Origin: Perkinsus olseni
Taxonomy: Eukaryota; Perkinsozoa; Perkinsida; Perkinsidae
Length of the DNA stretch: 64,000 nucleotides
Direction of reading: 5' to 3'
Assembly: GCA_013115135.1 (NCBI GenBank)
Contig: JABANP010000227.1
Span: 16,345 to 80,344 of the forward strand
Position 1 is the first letter of the stretch. Each line of letters begins with the position of its first letter. The position numbers and the translations under genes are program-made. Under the pieces are notes generated by a model. The model was not told the DNA's origin. It was given only the letters and a program-made list of their open reading frames with translations, and ran no database searches. Below, in pieces: positions 10,890 to 22,896 of this stretch.

Positions 10890-11608
10890 TTACGGACTTG
10901 ACTGGACATCCAGAAAATACTGTCGGGAGCTCTCGGGAGTCTCGAGGGCAGGGCCAGCGGTGTTGCCGAGAACCACCGCTCCACTTGGCATGATTGGGAG
11001 GTTGGGTCTCATCGCCAGAGCCTGAAGAGGAGGTTCGGATCTCACAAAGATACTCAGCTTACTGGAGGCCCCCAAAGGAAGTAGGTCATGGTGATCATGG
11101 TCGCTACGAAGGCCAAGGCAATCTTGAGGAAGAGTTGACAGCGTGCTCGACATCGAGAGTCGCCGCTGTCATCCTCGGAAGGGTTCGACACGATACTGGG
11201 CTGGGCCAAGCGATCCTCGGCCAGTAGCTTGCGGCGGAGCTCGCTGTCCGCTCTGTGGTGAGACTCGCACCTGGGAGGGATGAGGGTGACGAAATCGACA
11301 TAGTCAACACTTTCCGCAACGGCGATGTCCGGAGGACGTAGTGATTGCTGCCCACCGAAATAACGGACGAATATTTACTCGGCAAGCCAGCATCCGTAGG
11401 CAGGGCTGCTTCGCCATAGGGTCTCCTCAACCGGGACGCGGCGACGGCGGAAGAAGTCGAGGGCACCTGGAAAAGCCACTCGTCCGACCAAGCACGACCG
11501 AGATCTCACCTGCTGTCGCATTCTGTCGTCAGGCCGTAATGATGGGTCGATGGGAGAGGGCGGACTTGGAGACCGAGGCCGCCTTGCGGGTTGGGGTTCG
11601 CTGGACAT
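10890..11608 (-). CDS. Small single-pass membrane protein, function unknown
   Basis: Four exons on the minus strand join cleanly. Exon 1 (11608-11510) encodes a Pro/Ser/Arg-rich start, MSSEPQPARRPRSPS, and ends at a GTGAGA donor. Exon 2 starts at 11466 (VPSTSSAVAASRLRRPYG). After a 59-nt intron comes VDYVDFVTLIPPRCESHH, a charged stretch, then a hydrophobic segment LFLKIALAFVATMITMTYFL likely to span a membrane once. The last exon begins ALAMRPNLPIMPSG and ends at TAA 10890. The exon 2/3 junction was chosen because it alone restores the frame without an internal stop. No family was recognised. The protein resembles tail-proximal anchored proteins in layout, but topology is not determinable. 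Confidence 0.5.
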
Positions 11609-11743
11609 GACGAGCCTATCGAGTACTGCCGCTATTTCCCTTCTAATTCACCAGTCAACTCCACAGCAACGACAGAGCACATAAAAATAGGCAAGACTGT
11701 TATGGTACAATAATAATCCTGTGCTGTCACTGCTGCAATATTA

Positions 11744-14700
11744 TCACTTCTTCCGAGACCTCGACGGTGGAGGCCCTGGTCCATCAGCATGTCGATGCTT
11801 CTTCTGCTGGCCTCCTCCTGCTGCGCTGGCCGAGTTCCTGGGCGACACAGGCATCCTCGGGGCTATACTGGCGTTGGCTGGAGCGTATTTCCCGAAGAGT
11901 GCTCGGGCCACCTCTTCCCTCGAGACAATGTGCTCGCCGCCAAAGTACTTGGGCTTCCTCGAGAAAGGGTGCAGGACGACCGAACTGAGGGCTTGATGGA
12001 AGAATCTGCTGCCCCATTCGTCCAGACAATCTCGCCAAGTCCAGAGCCTTCTCTTGCGCACATAATGGCGGACCTTCAGGGAGACGTCCTTGAGAGTCAT
12101 CCTCTTACTCTTATAGGAGAACAGAGCGTTGATGTCGCCGAATCTAATGTACTTGAAAAATATGAGCTCGGCCGGCTTGTCATTCTTTGCTGTCTTCTTT
12201 GGTCTTGAATCGGTCGGACAGGGACATGTCCTCTCCAGTGGGGTCCAGAAAGATGAAGGCGTAGACCTCCTCAAACAACTGCTGGGTTAAATTCACCACG
12301 ATCGGCGCCAAGTTCACCGTCACAGCATCGTAGATGTGCCACCTCTGACCATTGTGCTGGACAATACGGTCTTGCCCTCGGAACTGCAGCAGACTTGTGC
12401 CCTTTGAGTGGGCGCCTTTGACGATCTGCATTCCCTCGCTCCCCGTTACAGTGATGTCTCTGAGTTCAAACGAGAACATCATGGGATGCCCAGGGTCCGA
12501 GTGAGCGAAGACGTGAGTGCCTGCAGCGTCGTCGAGCTTCAACCTCAGAAAGACGCTGTCAGCGTGGGCCAGATTCATCGAAAGCTCCCCCACAGTGTAC
12601 TCGATGACCAGCTTCGACCCCGAGGGTGAGCCATCACCGAAGTCCTCCGACACCACGTCCGAGATCTCCGACCGTAACCGCTTGAGCTCGCCAGGGGATA
12701 TTCGCTCAGTGAGCGTCACTGGTGCATCAGGCGACTCAGTGTAGGGCTGCGCACTACGGGAGTTCTCGTCGTCCTCGTCCTCGTCCTCGCCGTCACCATC
12801 ATCCTCATGCGTTCCTGGACGGTAGAGCAAGCACTCCGTGATGACCGAGACAACCTGATGGAAGGAGAGGTCGTCGGCCGCCAAGAAGATCCGCTCGACG
12901 CAAGCCTGCACGCTGGAGTCGCCCACTGGGAGGATGTCCGCAGTGCCCCGGAGGGTGAAGGTGGAGAGCTCTGTAACAGACTTGAGGGCATCGTCATAGG
13001 AGCCGCTCCAGGCCACACCACAGGGCTTCGTCGAACCCACCAGACCACGGAGACCATCCAGGGTGAGGGCCAGTGTCAGTCTAAGGTTGCTGCTATTATC
13101 GACCCCAGTGGCGCTGGTGCGATGGCCGCGGACTTCGGCGACGGCCTCCCCGATGCACAGCACCAACTGAGCGCCATTGGGGAGCTTGCCGGCGATGGAG
13201 TCCTCCTCTCCCTCGTTGGGGTCGATGTCCTCATCGAAGCCCAACTCATCGTTGGTTATGATGGCCTTCACGATCTGCTTCCAAGGGTAGGCCCCAAGGC
13301 GGATCTCCTCGACACTCGCAGCTGCCACGGAAAGGTTGAAGGGTGGCAGGGGTGGTAGAGGGGTGTCGTCACCATGCTGGCGCACCCACCACGTCCGACC
13401 CTCCCCTTGACGATAGTCCTCGTCGTAGACCGCATGAGCTGCCAGCAGCCTACAGCCACACTTGAACTCCTCTCCACAAGGAGTGCTGGGAGTCGTCGAG
13501 AGAGTTGACGTGTCCTCATGCTCGATCGTAGCCGCCTTGCCGTCGGCAGCCGCAGCGTAGTGGCAGTTGAGCTGCACATCGCTGACCCTTAGGACAGCCG
13601 AGGCGCTGCGACCGACGAGCATGACGGCACTCCAGGCCTTCTCGATGCGGACGTGGAGAGGTTCTTCTTCTTCCTCCCCCTCATCCTCGCCAGCGTCGTC
13701 ATCATAGGAAGCAGCCTCAGGGCGCCGAGCCATCGCCTCCGCCCTGCACATTTTATCATGGTACTTGAGACCCTCGACGAAGCGCTCTCTCCATCGGTTC
13801 ATCATCTTGAAGAACTGATCCACGTTGAGGAGGGTCATCCGCATGCAGCGTTGGATCACCGGCGACCAGCAAATCCGAGTACCATGGAGGCCAAGGTAGA
13901 GGAGGGCAACCTCATGGGGGTCGTCCGACACTCGAGACCGACCAGCGCCGAAAGTGGGCACCAGATTTGAATGCAAGGTCAGGGTGACGTCCTCGATCTC
14001 GATGAAGGGGGCCACGTTGCGGAGAGGGTAGGGGTTGTCCGAGGGCGTGCAGAAAGCGCAGTGCCTCTCGAATGTGGGAGTAAGGCGATGGGGGCGGACG
14101 ACTTCGAAGCCGATCACGGCATTCCGGATAGAGCCCACTATGCTGCCGGTGGCACAGGAGGAGTCGGTCGCTAGACTGATCTCCGAGGCCCCACACCGCC
14201 AGGCTCCGCACTTGCAGGTTATCTCCGAGAGGAGGATATTGAAGGCGACCTTGATGTTGCCGAAGATGTTGTTGGCTGAGACCCCGGTGGCACTGGTCGT
14301 TCTGAAACGTCTGTGCATGTTCGTAGAAAGGGAGCGCTTCTTATGGCCGGAAGTGTTGAGGGACACCTTCACGTTCTGACCGTTGATCTGGTAGAAGTCC
14401 CTCGGGGAGCCGATGAGCTGCAGCACCATGGGGATGTGGAACTCCGGTACAACACAGAAGCTGAGCTGCTGGTTGCCAGTCGAGGCCGAGTCCCGGAACT
14501 CAGCCGACCAGGAGATGCAGACCGGAGGGTCCACGGTGTCCCTCATGGCGTCGGGAGAGCTTGGCAGATTGTGCACCAACAACCGCAGCTGCACCGAGTT
14601 CACGTGGGAAATCGAGGACCCCGCCCCCCATCTCAATGTGGGGTTGGTGAACTCGGCGTCGAACTGGGCGTAGACGGGCTTATCTAGGATGCCCTCCCCC

Positions 14701-17700
14701 ATAGAGTAGACGGCGGAGTTCTTGATGAGACCTGGCTTGAGGTCCTTGAGGTACTCAAGGCCCTTCATGTAAGCTGCTATCTTGTCGATGACGTAGGAGT
14801 CGATGTCCCACAGATTGGAACCACCTCGACCTCCGCTGCTGCTGCTGGCAGAACCATTGGTGTTCTTCCGCTGTGGCTGGTCCAAACACCAGGGTTCAGT
14901 GAGCCACTGTGCGAGGACGGGGTCCTGCTTCCGGTCCAGGGCGGGTAGGACCAAGGCCGGCGAGCCCGTAGCACCGTGGGTGTTGAAGACCAGGCGGGCC
15001 ACTATAGGGTCGGCTGTGAGGAGCTGCAGAGGCTCCAGCCCACGGACCGCCCACGTGAAGCACATGCCAGACAGGAACTCAACTGAGAGGACCATCCGGA
15101 AGGGGCTCGGGGATCGGGCCAGGGTCGGGTGCCTCGATCGGCTTCAATGCCGGCATGGTGTCGTCGCTACCGCTGCGAGTGGCTCTCCTAGGGGCAGGGG
15201 GATGTCTTCCCAACGCTGTGGCGGCCTCGAACTCTACCAGGAGGTCCTCCAGGATGTGCTGCAGCTCGGTCAGACGACACGACACTGACAAAGCATTCTC
15301 AAAGGCCGCAATCTCAGGGCTCACAGTCTCCGTACCGAGCACCACGACCGCCCTCGTGCCCTCATCAAGAAGGGCGAAGTGGGCCTCCGGTAGGCAGGCC
15401 GTGATGACCTTGGGGAGCATCTGGACGATAACAGCGGTGAGCGTGAGCTCCATCTCCTTTGTGTCCTTCAGGTAGGTGAAGTGGATGGCCTCCGGAGGAG
15501 AGGCAGATACCGGACTTCTCGAGGGGCTCGGGCATATCGCCATCAACACCGCCGAAATCATCAAAGCTAAACCGCCGCTTCTTGCCAGTGGAGGGGTTAC
15601 CCAAAAGAATCCGCATCGCACCGCAAAGATCGACGGCCAGGTCTCTGAGGGGTCCCTTGGGGGGCCCTGTGCTGGTGAACTCGCGATCGAAAGCACGGTA
15701 GGCTTCGACCGCTCCCGCCGCCAGGACGGCTGCCTCCCTGATGCTGCACTCAGCAGTGAGGGCCAGCTTCCTGTTACGGTCCTTGGACCGTCGCACCCAC
15801 TCTGGAAGTTGGGTAACCCACAGTCTGAAGGTCCGAAGAGCCCGGGAAGGCTCTCCTGGGTAGCGAGGCACCGGCCGACACCAGTCTCGGTTGACCTTGA
15901 CGTCGTCCAGAGGGGTCGTTGGGGTCACGACGGTAGCAGGAGACCTTGATGTGGAGGTCGTTCCTCATGGACAGACAGCCGGCAATGGAGGCCCGACAGA
16001 CGGCGATGTGCATGCTGTCTTTAGTCGGGCCCATGGCGAGCTCCAAGCTACTCATCTTGATGGGAGGTGTGCCTGGGATGGGGAGGTCGGCCACGACGTT
16101 GGTGCCGACGAAGAGCATGGACTTGAACTGAGGGGGGTCCAGGAAGACTCGAGTGCCGGTGTCCACCACCTCCGGGAACCGATCGACGTCGTGGACGGCC
16201 GCCTCGATGAGGTAGTTGATGCAGCCGAAGAGGGCGTCGTCGAATTTGGTGACGGCGTCTGTGAAGAGGACCGCGATAGGGAGCGCTCCTCGCGCCGGGC
16301 ACTGAGCCGAGACGTTCTTGACAAAGTCGGGGACGACCGGGAAGGGCCCCAGGGGTCTGGACAGCTGCGGGAACACCGAGAGGGGCACCCAGACGTCGAT
16401 CCGCTTGGCCGTTATGAGCTTCTGATTGGCGCCATCGACACCGTAGAGGACCGGCGCGTCAACGCTCAAGACGAACTTCCACTGCTGATCATCGAACATG
16501 AGGAAGCCCTTCTTGGCAAGGAGATGCTGACCAGACCCCAAGTGGATTTCGACCGACCGGGCATGCAGGCGAACCCTGATCGGGTCTGGGACGTACCGGT
16601 AGGGGACAGCTTCCTTGTCAGGAACCCGGCGGCAGAGCTCCCAGGCGTAGTACTGCTTCACGATCTCATTTCGCCGTACTATCTTCCAGGGCTTCTTGAC
16701 TGACTTGAAGACGTCACTAAGATGGTCTATCGCCTTGAACCAGGCTATGAAGCTCTCTGGCGCGATGAGGCCCCAGAGGGTGTGCACATCAACGTCGATG
16801 TAGATGCCGCGGCCGTGCACTTCTACGCAGCCGCCGGGCGGCGGGTCCAACCTCAGCGCTGTCTTGCGCTCACCCTCCAGGTCGATGTCGTCCAGCTGCA
16901 GCGAGGAAGGGATCTTGATCTCATAGTCGGGCCAGCTCCCTTCCGAATGCAGGACGTCCGGTCACGTTGCTGCCAATGACCTCGCAGCGACCGACGGCGA
17001 GGTCGGACACGCTGACCACCAGCGAGGCGACGGTGAAGGTGCAGCTGACGGCAGGCATGCTCGGGTCTATAACGTCTTTCTCTGGAGGGTCACCAGAGAC
17101 GTCGGGATCTGGCTTCTCGATGAGGGGGCCGATGGCCAGCAGTGATTCGCGGAAGAGGAGCACCGGTACCTCCACCCGCAGGGCGTCGGCAGCGATCTGG
17201 ACTTCCGGAACCTCCCGACTAACGTTGGAGCTGAGGGAGCACCGAGGCAGGTGGAGCACCTCCCAGCGGTCTGGCTTGAGACTAGACTGACCCTCGAGAC
17301 GCACGGACTGCCACTTCACCTGGGGACACAGGGCCGGCCTTGGCGAGGGAGAACTCCTCTACGACCACACAGTAGGATACTCGACTCCTGTCCACACCTA
17401 GATGGCGGCCCGGCAGAGTGAGGCGGAGGTTGATGATGCCGATGTTGATGAAGCAGCTTCTAAAGAGGAGCTCCTTCCACCATGACGCCCCGCCAGAGTC
17501 CTCAGTGGGCGCGTCTGCTCTCTTCCGGCGCCGGGCTGCGGGGTCCTTCTTAGGGATTTCGAGAATGTCGACGGCGATGTCGATCGAGGGAACGACAAGG
17601 CCCCGGTTCCAGAGGCTGATTCCCAGCGGGCCAACCTTCGCGGACACTTTCATCGTCCCGTTGACAGTAGTGAGGTCGACCTCAGCGCCGCCGCCAGAGG

Positions 17701-17980
17701 GCCGTTTCAGCACGAAGTCGGCTAATGTCCGCCTCAGCAGAATCTTCAGCACTACCTCCACCAGCCAATAGTAGACGGAAGGGAAGACAAGGGCCGTCAA
17801 AATGGCACAGATGGCGGTTAGGGTTGCCGCCTTCAACGGCAATGTCACAAAATATGTGAGGAAGCAGTCCCATAGCCCCCATAGGGCCGTACTGGGGCAA
17901 TCCTGTCGACAGAATAGTCGTTGAATTAGTGACAATAAATTCTGAAGGGTTATGGTACTGTGAGAGGCACTCGAACTCAA
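11744..17980 (-). CDS. Bridge-like lipid transfer protein (Fmp27/Hobbit/SABRE/BLTP2 family)
   Basis: About 2,000 aa protein of the repeating-beta-groove family that channels lipids between membranes at contact sites. It starts near 17.98 kb with a hydrophobic anchor (AATLTAICAILTALVFPSVY) followed by VLKILLRRTLADFVLKRP, as in Fmp27/Hobbit N-termini anchored in the ER. Mid-gene segments include IKIPSSLQLDDIDLEGER and IHFTYLKDTKEMELTLTAV, plus one 2.9-kb uninterrupted exon (15.1-12.2 kb). The C-terminus carries the family hallmark ELIFFKYIRFGDINALFSYK, then RRLWTWRDCLDEW, and a basic Pro/Ser tail ending at TGA 11744. Short introns fit near 15.9, 15.5 and 15.1 kb. Near 17.31 kb (CCCC) and 12.19 kb (AAA) the frame changes by one base with no usable intron. 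The initiator Met is not resolved. Confidence 0.8.
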
Positions 17981-18107
17981 TCCGGCGGAGGTCAGAATGG
18001 AGACAATGCTGATAAGGGAACGTGTGACTGCTGGACAGCGATGAAGAAAGTGCAGCCACTTGGTAAGGGCGTCCCCTCAGATCAACTGTACTCTGCACAA
18101 AACTGAC

Positions 18108-19505
18108 TCAGATCTCATTGGCTTTGATTCTGGTATTGAATCCCTCGCTCACATCGCTCGTCGGAGCCGGCGAGGCCCCCGCGTTGGACTGTGGAGGAGC
18201 AGCAGCAGGTGGGTCGACTACGTGCACGACTTGCATGCGACACGCCGCCCTCGCCGCCTTACGCTCCTCCAAGAGCGCCGTCTTATTCATAAGCAGCTGC
18301 GCGGCGGTGGTCTTGCTCTTGTGCTCCCGACGAGAGCGCCTCACAGCATTCATGGCGTCTTCGTACTCGGTGGTCTCCAACAGCCATGAGTGGACCAAGC
18401 ATTGCTGGACGGTCGGACGGCTGACGGAGTCGGATGCTGTCATGGCTTCCATCAGTTCAACTCGCGCCCGGGGGCGCATCAGCAGCCAGGACGCCCTCGC
18501 TGTCTTGTAGCATATGCCGCAGTACTTGCCCGGCCGACCAGACGTCCACCTTCTCATTATAAGTCGAACCCGAGGACCAGCCTCCCTGGTGCCGGGACAG
18601 GTACCGAGTGAGGGGAGAGCGATCTGCGGCGTCTCCGAGGGCCTCGTCACCAGCGGAGACCTCCGGAGCCATGTAACCGTTAGTGCCAGTCGGTGTCATC
18701 ATACCACTGCTAGTGGCACCACTCGCTCTTGCCGTGCTTTTTCCACCGAAGGCGGACTGGTCTGAGAACCCGATGGGCGTCGACTGGAACTGGCTGGCGA
18801 TGTTGAAATCGATGAGGACGATGAGAGAGACTTCCAGTCTGTTAGGTTCGACAGCCACGATGTTCGAAGGCTTCACGTCTCGATGGCAGATGTGCTTGCT
18901 ACTATGAAGGTAAAACAAAGCATTGAGAAGCTGCCTCATCACGTTACGGCAAGCAGCTTCAGTGTAGGGGCCCAGGGATCTCCTCAAGAGTCTTACCCGG
19001 GACGTACTCCAGAGCCAGATAGATCTTCTCTCCCAAGTAGAGGTTCACCGGTCTTACAATATTACGATGATGGAGAGTCCGAAGCATGTCAAATTCACGC
19101 TCGGCAAAGCACTCCATCTCCCCTTCCCCACTACGAAGGTACTCCTTTATGGCGACGGTGGTGGTAGGGCCCGGGGAGCGACTGACGGCCCGCCAGACGG
19201 TGCTGGACGATCCACGACCGATCTGTTCGATAAAATGATAATCTTCACGGACTTGGACTTCCTCCTCTTGCCGTTCCTTCAAAATCTCGTAAACGCTCGA
19301 GCAGGTGAGGTCCAAAGCCTCCGGAACGACATTACTCGACTTCCCGCGTAATTTTACACTTTTTCCATCAGAACTTCCGGCATAGGTAGAGAGACTCTTC
19401 GGGAGGGTCCCCAATAGTACATGACCGTCGGAGTCCAACTTGGGTAGGGGGAGCTGCCTGGACGTCCGGAAGCTGGATCTTGCGACGCTGTCCTAGCCCA
19501 GGCAT
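18108..19505 (-). CDS. Serine/threonine protein kinase
   Basis: Eukaryotic protein kinase. The N-terminal extension begins at the ATG at 19505 (MPGLGQRRKIQLP), with an uncertain junction near 19.37 kb. The catalytic domain reads HFIEQIGRGSSSTVWRAV (glycine loop), TVAIKEYL (VAIK Lys), EREFDMLRTLHHRNIVRP (alpha-C Glu), IYLALEYVPGKTLEEI (hinge), HRDVKPSNIV (catalytic HRD), VLIDFNIASQF (DFN in place of DFG, so the Mg-binding Asp is kept but Gly is Asn), NGYMAPEVS (APE) and KVDVWSAGQVLRHML. The C-terminal tail is Ala/Pro-rich and ends RIKANEI. The frame breaks by one base at a CCCC run near 18,968, between hinge and alpha-E. A 40-nt intron there would delete alpha-D and is rejected. Family placement and substrate are not clear. 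Confidence 0.83.
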
Positions 19506-20029
19506 AATTTATAGAAAAAGCGGGAAAATGGTAAGGATTATTAAATCCTGGAAAGAGCAGTGGTAGTAGTTACTGACCAGCGCAAGAGACGTCCACATTG
19601 CACGCATTCCGAATTTCGTGGCGCGTGACAAAATCCGCGCCGACGGCGCCGTCTCGTCTCGAACGATACCCTCCTCTTGTTGTAATAGGGGGTTGTTAGG
19701 ATATTGGCAATTTCGTCTTGGCCATGGTTCAAGCTAAGATATCTCATACACTCTCCCAGCCACGTGCTCCCATGCTTCTTTACTTCCGCCCTCGGAGGCC
19801 ACTACGTCCTCAGCAGCGGTTTATGTATAGCCAGCTGGACGCCACGTGAACCTCAACTGTCTATGAGCACTCAAGGGGGCTTTACCAAAAATGACACACC
19901 GGTCCTACCACACCTTCCGGAAATGCTTGCTTCAGGAGAAACAGGGCACTTCCTGAAGGCCTTTACTCCATCGGTCAGGGAGGAGCCTTGCCTTGTAGTT
20001 ATTAATTTTCTATTTGCTTTTCTAAGGTG
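19506..20029. promoter_or_regulatory. Divergent intergenic region between kinase (minus) and eIF4E (plus)
   Basis: About 0.52 kb separating two genes transcribed away from each other. It must contain both 5' regions. No recognisable TATA or initiator element could be picked with confidence, and no coding exon was found. Confidence 0.35.
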
Positions 20030-21250
20030 ATGTCCTCTTCTCCCGTCGTAGTGGCCGAAGCGTCCAACCCCAGTCCGGGCGCTGTCTCTGAACCGGAGGC
20101 TGGTCTCTAATGGCGAGCTGGAGTCCGCGGTCAAGGCGTGTGACAAGCTTGAGGGGTCCACGCCGATTGACATGCCCTTGCCGTTGAAGAACAAGTGGGT
20201 TCTATGGGAACAGCTGACCCTTCATAAGGTAATGGGGTGAATATCTTAGCTTGAACCTTGCAAGATGCAAAATAGGTCGGATCGCGTACATTCTCTTCAG
20301 CACGCCGCTACGCCCGAACCTAAATCAGAAGACGCTGAAGGTGACGTCGACGCTTCCAAGCAAGTTGATCTCACAGAGGTCGCGGTCTCGGCCGCCCGTG
20401 GCATATCTAACTACGGCGAGCTCACCAATCGGGTGGCCGAGGTGTCGACCGTGCAGGACTTCTGGAAATATTACAACTTCCTGCCCCAGCCCAGCGCTGT
20501 CATTGGTGACAACCTGAAGATCGTCAGGTAGTAGGCGGGCGGTTTCCCTAGTATTTTAGTTACGTTTTTTCAGGTATGATCTCCTTGCGAACGGTGAGAT
20601 GTCTAAAACTCCCACCCATTCTCTCGGAGCGCTCATGCTCTTCCTTGATGGTGTCAAGCCGGAATGGGAGGACCCAGCCAACGCTAAGGGCGGCCACTTC
20701 CAGTTCACTATGCAGGCCGCCGGTTTCAAGTCCAAGGCTCCGGTCGACTTCGAAGCCTCCAACCCTGTTACGCAGGTCAATGCTGGTCTGGCTCTAATGG
20801 ACGAAATTTGGAACAACTTAGTAAGGGCAGCATTCTAATGGTTGTCGGTAGGCGTGCTCTCCCGCAGGTCCTCGCTGTTGTCGGCAACACCCTCGAGCCC
20901 AAGGACTTCGTCACTGGATTGAGACTGGTTGATAAGGTCAAGCGTGGCAACGTTAGAGGCGGTTCTTCACGAAGTAACGCAAGTGGACATCTCCGGGCTG
21001 AGGTAGGGTGGCAGGCCTCACAGTAGTCACCAGCACTCAGCGGGGTGTCTTCAGGTATGGTTCCGCGATATGGATAAGGAGAAGGTGAAGACGCTGCGGG
21101 AGTCGATGGAGAACGTCATGCGGCAACGATTGGACCAGAACGCTGTAGTGGACACTTCGCCAGAAGGTAATCATGATGGGCTTTGAGGCAGTCAGTTCCC
21201 TGACTTGACTAATAGAAAGCAGTCAAGTCTGGTAGGAAGTTGGGGTTGGA
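20030..21250 (+). CDS. EIF4E: Translation initiation factor eIF4E family cap-binding protein
   Basis: Cytoplasmic mRNA cap-binding factor. The proposed start at 20030 (MSSSPVVVAEASNPSPG) needs a frame change near 20.10 kb (a 34-nt intron or one-base indel) to reach PLPLKNKWVLWEQLTL, the family beta-1 strand. Exons continue 20301-20528 (TVQDFWKYYNFL), from about 20574 (NGEMSKTPTHSLGALMLFLD, PEWEDPANAKGGHFQF), 20868 (VVGNTLEPKDFVTGLRLVDK) and about 21056 (VWFRDMDKEKVKTL). The cap-stacking Trp102-Glu103 pair (PEWED) and Trp166 (VWFRD) are kept. The Trp56 position appears to be Tyr (SNYGEL). Between beta-1 and that position lies an unusually long acidic insert (20301 onward). The C-terminus beyond 21.2 kb is uncertain. 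Confidence 0.88.
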
Positions 21251-21419
21251 TCCAACAGGGAATAAAATTCGTCAGTACCTGTGTCGATCTATAATAGATT
21301 ATCTATTCCTGCCAATCGCCGTGTTGTTCATTAGTCGACTTTCTCGCTCCTACCGCGGACTTCCGCCGTGTCAGCCTCTCCCATCGTCCTGACTCGCGTC
21401 CGATGGCGACGTGTAGCAC

Positions 21420-21700
21420 TCCCGGCTAGATGTTATCGCTCGTGCTGTGCATTCTCGCCATGGTGGAGTTTTCTCATCATCGTCAGCCCCTCCGATCTTC
21501 CCTGGCTATCGTTTGGACCTGCGCCCCCACGACGAGACAGCGATGCAGCAGAATGTGCAGGTGAGGTTGAAGCGTGTCTGTCACAAGTCGTATGATATCT
21601 CTCACACAGGACTCCATCAACACTAGGAAGCAGTACAAGAGGACGAAGACTCGAAAGCAAATTATGAACTCGGCAAGGTCTCGTGGTGAACTCAACTAGC
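21420..21700 (+). CDS. Small basic hypothetical protein, 3' exons only
   Basis: Weakly supported. A GT-AG intron (GTGAGG...ACACAG, about 48 nt, near 21.56-21.61 kb) joins GYRLDLRPHDETAMQQNVQ to DSINTRKQYKRTKTRKQIMN, ending SARSRGELN before TAG near 21,699. The product is Arg/Lys/Gln-rich. The upstream part and start are not resolved, and a competing frame through the first exon exists. No family was recognised. Confidence 0.3.
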
Positions 21701-21923
21701 TGATCATCACTGTAGTAAACGGAGGGGGGAGGGGGCCTTCTTTACGCTAGGCGAGAGGCTCTTCGCAGTCGTCACACTTCGGCCGATTTCACGCGACGGG
21801 CGGAATTCTCTCCGGGAACGAACGGGTCACCTCTGGTGTTAGAAATTCTAAATTTCCTTCGAACACTTAAGGTCTGCGTGGAGTAGTCGGGCTCACTGTG
21901 AGCAGCTCATCATTCGATCGCTC

Positions 21924-22336
21924 TTGCAGGGTCGATGCCGGCAGAGTTGGTCACGAGTTTGTCAACTGAGAGGCCTGCCTGTAGCTGGATATCATTTATT
22001 TCTCGCTGTACCAGTTACAGTGGTAGTAGGCTTATCATCACAACGATCTCTCTCTTGGCCGTGCACGGTCGTGGGCTGCCGGAGTTTCGCTGGACTCAAG
22101 CGTTGTCTGGTGTTAGTAAATCATAGGAAGGCAGTGTTCAGCCTTGCGCGGGTGGAGTCGTGTCTTCGGTCGACATAGAATTGAAGTTCCCGTGGGGCCT
22201 GGCAATGCTGAGATGGAAGAGATGGCGAGAACTCCGATTAAATGGGTTGCCGACGTCCGCAGCAGAGGTCGCGTCTGGCCCTCTTTCACGCGGGGAAGAG
22301 CAGTATCCTAGGTTGAAGGCGGTTAGATACACATAA
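21924..22336 (+). CDS. Possible small gene, not recognised
   Basis: Open stretches including MPAELVTSLSTERPA and, further on, LKFPWGLAMLRWKRWRELR look non-random and could be exons of one transcript. No splice pair fits uniquely and no family was recognised. Confidence 0.2.
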
Positions 22337-22477
22337 GGTAACAGGCGCTAGGAAGGCTCGGCTCATCCAGGGCTACTTTACGCTTGACTCCTTAGTGGTT
22401 GCTGTAGTAGCCTGTCTGAGTCGAAAGCCTAAATCCGTGTGACCTCCTTTGCATGCCCTAGAGCTATTCTCGTAGTA

Positions 22478-22896
22478 ATGGCCGTTGACTCATCGCCATC
22501 AGCAGCAGCAGCGGCGGCACATGACCCCGGCGTACTGACCGGCCTACTACCATCTGATACCGGCTTCGTATCATCGACTTGCCGTCCAGTCAGGCGAAGC
22601 GAGAGCGCCCACGAGTGGGGTGCTGTTGAGTGGGCCATTCAATGCATCTACCGAGCTAGCGCCAAGTGAGAGTCCTCCACCCCCATCCACTCGCACTGGT
22701 ATCCTTCAGAGTAGGCCTGTGCAGCCTGTGGGCTGTCGAGCATCCCGAACTCAACCGTGCTTTCGACGCTTCCCTTGCAAGAGCCGGATCTGAGGCGCGC
22801 GAAAGCTCCTTCGTCACGTCGGTTGAAGCAGCAGAGTTGCCTCCCAGACTGCCGATTCGGCGAGTTGCCCAGCACGGCTTCGCTGGAGTTGGGTGA
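22478..22896 (+). CDS. Hypothetical two-exon protein (119 aa)
   Basis: Two exons join exactly: 22478-22665 and 22725-22896, 360 nt including the stop. The intron runs from a GTGAGA donor to a TGTGCAG acceptor. The N-terminus is Ala/Ser-rich (MAVDSSPSAAAAAAHD). The middle is ESAHEWGAVEWAIQCIYRA, and the second exon reads NLWAVEHPELNRAFDASLAR and ends QHGFAGVG. No domain was recognised and there is no signal peptide or membrane segment. It stands alone among short unresolved frames. Confidence 0.45.

Noticed and set aside
15776..15930. Frameshift in the BLTP gene near 15.9 kb
   Set aside because: A 49-nt intron (AG|GTCTCC...CAAG|GT) restores the frame without loss of recognised motifs. Similar short introns explain the changes near 15.5 and 15.1 kb.
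18955..19005. 40-nt GTAAGA...GAAG intron in the kinase
   Set aside because: It fixes the frame but removes the alpha-D helix, shortening hinge-to-alpha-E spacing from about 36 to about 23 residues, which no functional kinase would tolerate.
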